The notes below the pieces were generated by a model. It saw nothing but the letters and a program-made list of their open reading frames with translations, ran no database searches and was not told the DNA's origin. Shown here one piece after another: positions 18,656 to 25,586 of a stretch of 64,000 nucleotides of DNA. The DNA is taken from NCBI RefSeq assembly GCF_023093595.1, contig NZ_JALLIK010000108.1, positions 62,001-126,000 on the forward strand, written 5' to 3'. Each line of letters begins with the position of its first letter. Position 1 is the first letter of the stretch. The stretch comes from Thauera aromatica_A (GTDB lineage: Bacteria > Pseudomonadota > Gammaproteobacteria > Burkholderiales > Rhodocyclaceae). The translations under genes and the position numbers were made by a program.

Positions 18656-19396
18656 ATGAGCAGCCCTTCGCAGTCCATCCAGGCCGATCCGCAGTTCAGC
18701 GCCGAGGAGCGCGCCGCGGTCTATCGCGCGATCCACACCCGGCGCGACGTGCGCGGCCAGTTCCTGCCCGATCCGATTCCGGACGAGGTGCTCGCGCGCG
18801 TCCTGAATGCCGCCCATCACGCACCTTCGGTCGGTTTCATGCAGCCGTGGGACTTCGTTCTCGTGCGCTCGCCGGAGGTGAAGCAGCAGATCCATCGGGC
18901 CTTCGGTGCGGCCCACGCCGAAGCCGAGCTGATGTTCGAGGAAGGCAAGCGCACCACCTACCGGCAGCTCAAGCTCGAAGGCATCCTCGAAGCGCCGGTC
19001 AATCTGTGCATCACCTGCGATCGCCGCCGCAACGGCCCGGTCGTGATCGGGCGCACCCACATCGCCGCGATGGACCTGTACAGCTCGGTGTGCGCGGTGC
19101 AGAACCTGTGGCTCGCCGCGCGCGCCGAAGGGCTGGGGGTGGGCTGGGTCAGCATCTTCCACCAGCAGGCGCTGCGCGAAGCGCTCGGGATTCCGCGCGA
19201 GATCATCCCGGTGGCCTACCTGTGCATCGGCTACGTCAGCCACTTCTACGACCGCCCCGAACTCGAGGCCGCCGGCTGGCTGCCGCGCCTGGCGCTCGGC
19301 GAACTGCTCCATTTCGACCGCTGGCAGGGCGAGGCCGACGCCGCCGGTGCCGCGCTCCTCGCCCGCCTCGACGAGGCCGGCCCCGCCCGCGGCTGA
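18656..19396 (+). CDS. bluB: 5,6-dimethylbenzimidazole synthase BluB
   Basis: BluB is a flavin-destroying nitroreductase-fold enzyme that cuts FMNH2 with O2 to make dimethylbenzimidazole, the lower ligand of vitamin B12. The 246 residues show the family start AVYRAIHTRRDVRGQFLPDP, the FMN-binding HHAPSVGFMQPWDFVLV, and the BluB-type CITCDRRRNGPVVIGRTH and GLGVGWVSIF. The frame is open upstream through the leader. The ATG at 18656 is chosen for its AAGGGGA ribosome site and family length. A cobalamin riboswitch directly upstream independently confirms the B12 role. No other cobalamin gene is adjacent. Confidence 0.93.
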   Translation: MSSPSQSIQADPQFSAEERAAVYRAIHTRRDVRGQFLPDPIPDEVLARVLNAAHHAPSVGFMQPWDFVLVRSPEVKQQIHRAFGAAHAEAELMFEEGKRTTYRQLKLEGILEAPVNLCITCDRRRNGPVVIGRTHIAAMDLYSSVCAVQNLWLAARAEGLGVGWVSIFHQQALREALGIPREIIPVAYLCIGYVSHFYDRPELEAAGWLPRLALGELLHFDRWQGEADAAGAALLARLDEAGPARG

Positions 19397-19498
19397 TCGG
19401 GCGCCGCCCGGCGCCGCACAAGCTCAGTGCGTCTGCTGCTTTTTGCTGCACTGCAGCTGTGCGCCGCCCGGCGCAAACCCCTTGACGTTTTCCCCCTG

Positions 19499-19539
19499 AA
19501 CTGCCCGGAAGCCGCCGGATCGGCCGCTTCCGGGCAGTT
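19499..19539. other. Perfect 14-bp inverted repeat abutting the nirB sigma-54 promoter
   Basis: AACTGCCCGGAAGC (19499-19512) is exactly complementary to GCTTCCGGGCAGTT (19526-19539), with a 13-base loop. The right arm runs into the -24 element. Because it lies upstream of the predicted start of transcription, it is more likely a protein-binding inverted repeat or a barrier to transcription arriving from bluB than a leader hairpin. The rest of 19397-19498 holds only a TGCAC/GTGCG near-palindrome around 19446-19462. Confidence 0.55.
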
Positions 19540-19554
19540 GGCACGTTTGATGCT
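19538..19554 (+). promoter_or_regulatory. Sigma-54 (RpoN) promoter of the nirBD locus
   Basis: TTGGCACG-TTTG-ATGCT matches the YTGGCACG-N4-TTGCW consensus with a single mismatch. The invariant GG (19540-19541) and GC (19552-19553) are separated by exactly 10 bases. Transcription would begin near 19565, leaving a leader of about 60 bases before nirB. Sigma-54 with NtrC is the known driver of nitrogen-assimilation genes in proteobacteria. Confidence 0.8.
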
Positions 19555-19624
19555 GTGCAATCGCCGAGGACCGTGTCCGGCGTGATGCGCCAGCGTCCAT
19601 CGATTCAGCCCTGCGGAGAACGTC

Positions 19625-22123
19625 ATGAAAAAGCTCAAACTCGTCCTTGTCGGCAATGGCATGGCCGGCGTGCGTACCCTCGAAGAGCTGCTCAAGCTCG
19701 CCCCCGACCTGTACGACATCACCGTGTTCGGCGCCGAACCGCACGGCAACTACAACCGCATCCTGCTGTCGCCGGTGCTCGCCGGGGAGATGACCCTGCC
19801 CGAGATCATGCTCAACGATCTGGCCTGGTACCGCGAGCACGGCATCACCCTGCATGCGGGCACGACGGTGACGAAAATCGACCGCGCACGGCGCAAGGTG
19901 TTCGCCGAGGCCGCCGACGGCAGCGCCGTCGAGGCCGACTACGATCGCCTGCTGCTCGCCACCGGTTCCACCCCCTTCATTCCGCCGATTCCCGGCAACG
20001 GACTGGCCGGGGTGCTCGGCTACCGCGACATCGCCGACACCGAGGCGATGATCGAAGCCGCCGGCAAGTACCGCCACGCGGTGGTGATCGGCGCCGGGCT
20101 CCTCGGCCTCGAAGCGGCCAACGGCCTGATGCTGCGCGGCATGGACGTCACCGTGGTGCATCTTGGAGAGTGGATCATGGAGCGCCAGCTCGACCGTGCC
20201 GCGGCCGACATGCTGCAGTCCTCGCTCGGAGCGAAGGGGATGAAGTTCCTGCTCGCCCGCCACACCGAGGCGCTGCTCCCTGCCCCCAGCGAGGGTGGGG
20301 AAGGGGGCGCGCGCGTCGGTGCGGTGCGCTTCAAGGACGGCACGGAAATTCCCGCCGACCTGGTGGTGGTCGCGGCCGGCATCCGTCCCAGCTATGCCCT
20401 CGCCGAAGCGGCCGGGCTGTACTGCGGCAGCGGCCGGGTGCGCGGCATCCACGTTTCGGACACGCTGCAGACCGTCACCGACCCGCGCATCTACGCGGTC
20501 GGCGAATGCGTCGCTCACCGCGGCGTGGCCTATGGCCTGGTGGCGCCGCTGTTCGAGCAGGGCAAGGTGTGCGCCAACCACCTCGCCAACTTCGGTATCG
20601 GCCAGTACCGCGGCTCGGTGACCTCGACCAAGCTCAAGGTCACCGGCATCGACGTGTTCTCCGCCGGCGACTTCAGCGGCGGCCCGGACACCGAGGAGAT
20701 CGTGCTCCACGACAAGCAGGGCGGGGTCTACAAGCGCGTCGTGCTCAAGGACGACCGCATCGTCGGTTCGGTGCTGTACGGCGACACCGCCGACGGTTCC
20801 TGGTACTTCCAGCTGATGAGGGACCGCCAGAGCGTCGCCGAGATCCGCGATCAGCTGATGTTTGGCCACTCATTTGGCAGCACTCGGCTGGGCGACGCCG
20901 GGCACAAGGGCGAGAACCGCGCGGCGAGCATGCCCGACAGCGCCGAGGTGTGCGGCTGCAATGGCGTGTGCAAGGGCACCATCGTCAAGGCGATCAAGGA
21001 AAAGGGCCTGTTCACCCTGGACGAGGTCAAGCAGCACACCAAGGCGGCATCGAGCTGCGGTTCGTGCACCGGTCTGGTCGAGCAGATCCTCGCGTCTACG
21101 GTCGGCGGTGCCTACCAGGCGGTGAGTGCGCACGACAAGCCGGTGTGCGCCTGCACCGAGCTGTCGCACGGCCAGGTGCGGCGCGCGATCCGCGAACACA
21201 AGCTGCTGACGATTGCGGACGCGACCGCCTTCATGGAGTGGAAGACGGCCGACGGCTGTGCCACCTGCCGCCCGGCGCTCAACTACTACCTGGTGTCGAC
21301 CTGGCCACACGAGGCCGTGGATGATCCGCAGAGCCGCTTCATCAACGAGCGCGCCCACGCCAACATCCAGAAAGACGGCACCTTCTCGGTGGTGCCGCGC
21401 ATGCTCGGCGGCATCACCACGCCCGACGAACTGCGCCGCATCGCCGATGTCGCCGACAAGTACCGGATCCCGACGGTGAAGGTGACCGGCGGCCAGCGCA
21501 TCGACCTGCTCGGGGTCCGGCGCGAGGACCTGCCCAAGGTGTGGAAGGACCTCGGCATGGCCTCCGGCCACGCCTACGGCAAGAGCATCCGCACGGTGAA
21601 GACCTGCGTCGGCGCCGAGCACTGCCGCTTCGGCACCCAGCGCTCGATGGCGATGGGTGTCGACCTGGAAAAGATGCTGTTCGGCATGTGGAGCCCGCAC
21701 AAGGTCAAGCTCGCGGTTTCCGGCTGCCCGCGCAACTGCGCCGAGGCCGGGATCAAGGACATCGGCGTGATCGGCGTCGACTCCGGCTGGGAGCTGTATG
21801 TCGCCGGCAACGGCGGGATCAAGACCGAAGTCGCCCAGTTCCTGTGCAAGGTCGCCACCCGGGAGGAGGTCATGGAGTATTCCGCCGCCTTCCTCCAGCT
21901 CTACCGCGAGGAAGGCTTCTATCTCGAGCGCACCGTGCACTACGTGCACCGCGTCGGTCTCGAGCATGTGAAAAAGCGCGTCGTCGATGACGCCGAGAGC
22001 CGGCATGCGCTCCATCAGCGCCTGCTGTTCGCGGTCCAGGACTACGCCGACCCGTGGGCCGCGCGCGCCGCCGCCGACGCCGAGGCCGCGCTCAAGACGC
22101 CGTTCGAAACCCTCCACGCCTGA
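19625..22123 (+). CDS. nirB: Assimilatory NADH nitrite reductase, large subunit
   Basis: NirB reduces nitrite to ammonium in the cytoplasm using NADH, FAD, Fe-S clusters and siroheme. The 832-residue length matches the family (about 850). The N-terminal FAD/NADH domain begins KLVLVGNGMAGVRTLEEL, with a second GXGXXG at VVIGAGLLGLEAANGLML. BFD-like [2Fe-2S] cysteines follow in VCGCNGVCKG and SSCGSCTGL. The siroheme/[4Fe-4S] domain shows TCVGAEHCRFGTQ and SGCPRNCAEAG. It leads the locus behind the sigma-54 promoter and is separated from nirD by only 9 bases. Confidence 0.97.
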   Translation: MKKLKLVLVGNGMAGVRTLEELLKLAPDLYDITVFGAEPHGNYNRILLSPVLAGEMTLPEIMLNDLAWYREHGITLHAGTTVTKIDRARRKVFAEAADGSAVEADYDRLLLATGSTPFIPPIPGNGLAGVLGYRDIADTEAMIEAAGKYRHAVVIGAGLLGLEAANGLMLRGMDVTVVHLGEWIMERQLDRAAADMLQSSLGAKGMKFLLARHTEALLPAPSEGGEGGARVGAVRFKDGTEIPADLVVVAAGIRPSYALAEAAGLYCGSGRVRGIHVSDTLQTVTDPRIYAVGECVAHRGVAYGLVAPLFEQGKVCANHLANFGIGQYRGSVTSTKLKVTGIDVFSAGDFSGGPDTEEIVLHDKQGGVYKRVVLKDDRIVGSVLYGDTADGSWYFQLMRDRQSVAEIRDQLMFGHSFGSTRLGDAGHKGENRAASMPDSAEVCGCNGVCKGTIVKAIKEKGLFTLDEVKQHTKAASSCGSCTGLVEQILASTVGGAYQAVSAHDKPVCACTELSHGQVRRAIREHKLLTIADATAFMEWKTADGCATCRPALNYYLVSTWPHEAVDDPQSRFINERAHANIQKDGTFSVVPRMLGGITTPDELRRIADVADKYRIPTVKVTGGQRIDLLGVRREDLPKVWKDLGMASGHAYGKSIRTVKTCVGAEHCRFGTQRSMAMGVDLEKMLFGMWSPHKVKLAVSGCPRNCAEAGIKDIGVIGVDSGWELYVAGNGGIKTEVAQFLCKVATREEVMEYSAAFLQLYREEGFYLERTVHYVHRVGLEHVKKRVVDDAESRHALHQRLLFAVQDYADPWAARAAADAEAALKTPFETLHA

Positions 22124-22132
22124 GAAAACGCC

Positions 22133-22483
22133 ATGACCCTCGACACCCCCCTGGACACGCCGCCTGCCGCCACCGAAGGCGAATGGAAGGCGATCTGCGC
22201 GCTCACCGACATCCCGCGCCTGGGCGCGCGCGTGGTCGCCTCCCGCCACGGCGACATCGCCATCTTCCGCACCGCCGCGGACGAAGTCTTCGCCCTCCAC
22301 GACAAGTGCCCGCACAAGGGTGGGCCGCTGTCGCAGGGCATCGTCCACGGTCGCGAAGTCAGCTGCCCGCTGCACGGCTGGAAGCTCGCCCTCGACACCG
22401 GCGCCGTGCTCGCCCCCGACGTCGGCTGCAGCAAGCCCTTCGCGGTGAAGCTGGTGGCGGGGCAGGTCATGCTCAGGAGCTGA
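22133..22483 (+). CDS. nirD: Nitrite reductase small subunit NirD (Rieske type)
   Basis: NirD is the small partner of NirB. The 116 residues form a Rieske fold with an intact [2Fe-2S] ligand set: CPHKGGPL and CPLHGWKL (Cys-X-His and Cys-X2-His). E. coli NirD has lost these ligands, so this one probably binds a real cluster. It is coupled to nirB across a 9-base gap. The 145 bases after its stop contain no feature beyond the ribosome site of the transporter gene. Confidence 0.95.
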   Translation: MTLDTPLDTPPAATEGEWKAICALTDIPRLGARVVASRHGDIAIFRTAADEVFALHDKCPHKGGPLSQGIVHGREVSCPLHGWKLALDTGAVLAPDVGCSKPFAVKLVAGQVMLRS

Positions 22484-22628
22484 GTCCCGCGACCGGGAGT
22501 CCGCACCGCGCTGCGCGCCGTTTCCCTGTTCCCGTTCCCCATCCACACCGGCCATGCCGCTCTCCGGCACGGCACGGCGGCGTGCTGCCTGCAGTCCTGC
22601 TGCGCAATCCAACTCCGGGAGTTTTCTC

Positions 22629-23843
22629 ATGGACCGAAAGGCCTTTCTCCGCGCCGGCCACCCGCCCACCCTGCTGGCGGCCTTCCTCTACTTCGATCTG
22701 GCCTTCATGGTGTGGGTGCTGCTCGGCCCGCTCGGCGTGCAGATCGCTGCCGACCTCGGCCTCGATCACGCGCAAAAGGGTTTCATGGTGGCGCTGCCGG
22801 TGCTCGCCGGCGCGATCCTGCGCTTCGTCATGGGGGTGCTGGTCGATCACCTCGGGCCCCGGCGCAGCGGCGCCGTCGGCCAGCTGATCGTCATCGGCGC
22901 GCTCGCCGCGGCGTGGTGGTTCGGGATCACGAGCTACCATCAGGTGCTGCTGCTGGGCTTTTTCCTCGGCTTTGCCGGGGCCTCGTTCGCCGTTGCTCTG
23001 CCGCTCGCCTCGCGCTGGTATCCGCCGGAACACCAGGGCACGGCGCTGGGCATCGCCGGTGCGGGCAACTCCGGCACCGCGCTCGCCGCGCTGTTCGCCC
23101 CCGGGCTGGCGCTCGCCTTCGGCTGGAGCAACGTCTTCGGCCTGGCGCTGATTCCGTTGGTGCTGGTGTTCGTGTTCTACCTCGTCGTCGCCCGGGATGC
23201 GCCCGAGTGCCCGCCGCCGAAGCCGCTCGGCGACTATTTCAAGGTCCTGAAGGACAAGGATGCGTGGTGGTTCATGTTCTTCTACTCGGTCACCTTCGGC
23301 GGTTTCGTCGGCCTCGCCTCCTCGCTGACGATCTATTTCAACACCCAGTACGGGCTGGATGCGAAGACCGCGGGCTACTTCACCGCGGCCTGCGTGTTCG
23401 CCGGCTCGGTGGTGCGCCCGGTCGGCGGCGCGGTGGCCGACCGCATCGGCGGCATCCGCACCCTGACCGCGATGTACCTGGTCGCCGCGGCGTTCCTCGT
23501 GCTGGTGAGCTTCGCCCTCCCCGCAGCGTGGATGGCGCTTGCCGCCTTCGTCGCCGCGATGCTGGCGCTGGGCATGGGCAATGGCGCGGTGTTCCAGCTC
23601 GTGCCGCAGCGCTTCCGGCGCGAGATCGGGGTGATGACCGGGCTGGTCGGCATGGCGGGCGGCATCGGCGGCTTCTACCTGGCGTCCTCGCTCGGCTATG
23701 CCCGCCAGGCGACCGGCAGCTACCAGGCCGGCTTCCTGATCTTCGCTGCGCTCGCCGTGTTCGCGCTGCTCGGGCTGACCATGGTGAAGGCGCGCTGGCG
23801 GACCACCTGGGGGGCCGCGCACCTGACTTCGGCCCGGATCTGA
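22629..23843 (+). CDS. Nitrate/nitrite MFS transporter (NarK/NasA family)
   Basis: The 404-residue major-facilitator protein has about 12 membrane segments and the NNP-family signatures GFFLGFAGASFAVALPLASRW and GNGAVFQLVPQRF, the nitrate-porter motifs. The first segment is LLAAFLYFDLAFMVWVLLGP. The frame is open from 22554. The ATG at 22629 is preferred because CGGGAG lies 8 bases before it and the preceding residues are non-family. Its place between nirBD and the nitrate reductase points to uptake of nitrate for assimilation rather than respiratory exchange. Confidence 0.92.
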   Translation: MDRKAFLRAGHPPTLLAAFLYFDLAFMVWVLLGPLGVQIAADLGLDHAQKGFMVALPVLAGAILRFVMGVLVDHLGPRRSGAVGQLIVIGALAAAWWFGITSYHQVLLLGFFLGFAGASFAVALPLASRWYPPEHQGTALGIAGAGNSGTALAALFAPGLALAFGWSNVFGLALIPLVLVFVFYLVVARDAPECPPPKPLGDYFKVLKDKDAWWFMFFYSVTFGGFVGLASSLTIYFNTQYGLDAKTAGYFTAACVFAGSVVRPVGGAVADRIGGIRTLTAMYLVAAAFLVLVSFALPAAWMALAAFVAAMLALGMGNGAVFQLVPQRFRREIGVMTGLVGMAGGIGGFYLASSLGYARQATGSYQAGFLIFAALAVFALLGLTMVKARWRTTWGAAHLTSARI

Positions 23844-23850
23844 ACCGCTC

Positions 23851-25533
23851 ATGCCCGATGTTCGCCTCGGCTACGCCACCCACGCCGGGCCGCGGCCGCA
23901 CAACGAGGACTTCGTTGCCGCGGCTGCGCCCGAGGGGGCCGAGCGCGAGCACAAGGGGGTGCTGCTGGCGGTCGCCGACGGTGTCGGCGGCCATGCCCAC
24001 GGCCGCGAGGCCGCGGAATACACCGTGCGCAGCCTGCTCGCCGACTACTTTTCCACCCCCGACACCTGGAGCGTGGAAAAGTCGCTCGATGCCGTGCTCG
24101 CCGCTGCCAATCGCTGGCTCCTGGCGCAGGCGGCGCGCACCGCCGAATATGCCGGAATGGCGACCACGCTCACCGCGCTGGTGCTGCGCGGGCGGCGTTT
24201 CCACCTCGCCCACGTCGGCGATGCGCGCGCCTACCTGTGGCGCGACCGGACCCTGCTGCGCCTGACCGAGGACCACACCTGGCCGCATCCCGAACTGAGC
24301 AACGTGCTGCGCCGCGCCGTCGGGCTGGAGAGGCGCCTGCTGGTCGACTTCGACGACGGCGAGCTTGCCGCCGGCGACCGCTTTGTCCTCGCCACCGACG
24401 GGGTGTGGAATGCGCTCGGGGATGAGCGGGTCGTGACCGTGCTGCGGCACGCGGCCGACCCCCAGGCGGCGGCCGATGCGCTGGTCGCGGAGGCGCTGCG
24501 CGCCGGCACCACCGATAACGCCAGCGCGCTGGTGGCGGAGGTCGCCGCGCTGCCGGCGGCGAGCCTGCACGACCGTCTCGCCGATGGCCGCCGCCGGGCG
24601 TTGCCGCCACGGCTGAAAGCGGGCGAGGCGATCGACGGCCTGCGGGTCGAGGCCTTGCTCCATGCCTCGCGCCTGACCCTGCTCTACCGCGTGCGGCGGG
24701 AGGCGGATGGCGCGCTTCTGGTGCTGAAGACCCTGTTGCCCGACTTCGACGGCGACGACGAGGCGTGCCGCGCCCTGGCGCACGAGGAGTGGCTGGCGCG
24801 GCGGGCGCCGGGACAGGGCTTCCCGCAGGTGGTCGATCATGCGGCGCGCGCCCACCTGTATTACCTGATGAGCTGGCACGCGGGCGAGACGCTGCAGGCG
24901 GCGCTCGGGCGCGGCCACCGTTATCGGGTGGCGGAAGTGGTCGATCTCGGCTGCGCCCTGTTGCGCCATCTTGGTGCGCTGCACCGCCTCGATATCGTGC
25001 ATCGCGACCTCAAGCCCGACAACCTGCACGTGGACCGCGACGGCCGGCTGCGCCTGCTCGACCTGGGGGTGGCCGCCGCTGCCGGCGAGGCGCTGCACGA
25101 GACCCGCCCCCCCGGCACGCCGTCCTACATGGCGCCGGAGCTGTTCGCCGGGCAGGTCGCGGACGAGGCTTCCGATCTCTATGCCTGCGGCGTCACGCTC
25201 TACGAGCTGCTGACGCGGCATTACCCCTACGGCGAGATCGAGCCCTTCCAGCGTCCGCAGTTCGGCACCCCGCTGCCGCCCACCCGCTACCGCCCGGACA
25301 CTCCGGCCTGGCTCGAAGCCGTGCTGCTGAAAGCCTGCGCCCGTGCGCCGGGGGAGCGCTTCGAGACCGCGGAAGAGTTTCGCCTGGCACTCGAACGCGG
25401 CGCCCAGCGCCCGCTCGCGACTCCGCGGCGGACACCGCTGGTGGCGCGCAATCCCGGGCTGGCATTGAAACTGCTTGTAGTGGCTTCGCTGCTGCTCGAC
25501 ATCGTCTTGCTCCACCTGTTGAGCCGCGCATGA
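23851..25533 (+). CDS. Fused PP2C phosphatase / Ser-Thr protein kinase, C-terminal membrane anchor
   Basis: This 560-residue protein joins two opposing enzymes. Residues 1-235 are a PP2C-type phosphatase with metal-site motifs NEDFV, LAVADGVGGH, VGDARAYL, ATDGVWN and TTDNASALV. Residues 265-515 are a Hanks-type kinase with the ATP lysine in LLVLKTLLPDF, catalytic loop HRDLKPDN (from His384), DLG in place of DFG, and APE in YMAPELF. A single hydrophobic segment (LALKLLVVASLLLDIVLLHLL) ends the protein. The gene starts 7 bases after the transporter and ends 53 before the nitrate reductase. A kinase gene of this sort beside nirBD-nasA is also known in Pseudomonas aeruginosa; its target is unknown. 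Confidence 0.92.
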   Translation: MPDVRLGYATHAGPRPHNEDFVAAAAPEGAEREHKGVLLAVADGVGGHAHGREAAEYTVRSLLADYFSTPDTWSVEKSLDAVLAAANRWLLAQAARTAEYAGMATTLTALVLRGRRFHLAHVGDARAYLWRDRTLLRLTEDHTWPHPELSNVLRRAVGLERRLLVDFDDGELAAGDRFVLATDGVWNALGDERVVTVLRHAADPQAAADALVAEALRAGTTDNASALVAEVAALPAASLHDRLADGRRRALPPRLKAGEAIDGLRVEALLHASRLTLLYRVRREADGALLVLKTLLPDFDGDDEACRALAHEEWLARRAPGQGFPQVVDHAARAHLYYLMSWHAGETLQAALGRGHRYRVAEVVDLGCALLRHLGALHRLDIVHRDLKPDNLHVDRDGRLRLLDLGVAAAAGEALHETRPPGTPSYMAPELFAGQVADEASDLYACGVTLYELLTRHYPYGEIEPFQRPQFGTPLPPTRYRPDTPAWLEAVLLKACARAPGERFETAEEFRLALERGAQRPLATPRRTPLVARNPGLALKLLVVASLLLDIVLLHLLSRA

Positions 25534-25586
25534 ACCCTCCCCGTGCGGGGGCGGATAGACCTTGACGACCATCAACGAGGCGGACC

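Noticed and set aside
20870..22669. Minus-strand open frame of 599 codons opposite nirB and nirD
   Set aside because: The plus-strand nirBD genes are certain from cofactor motifs; the opposite product has no recognisable domain.
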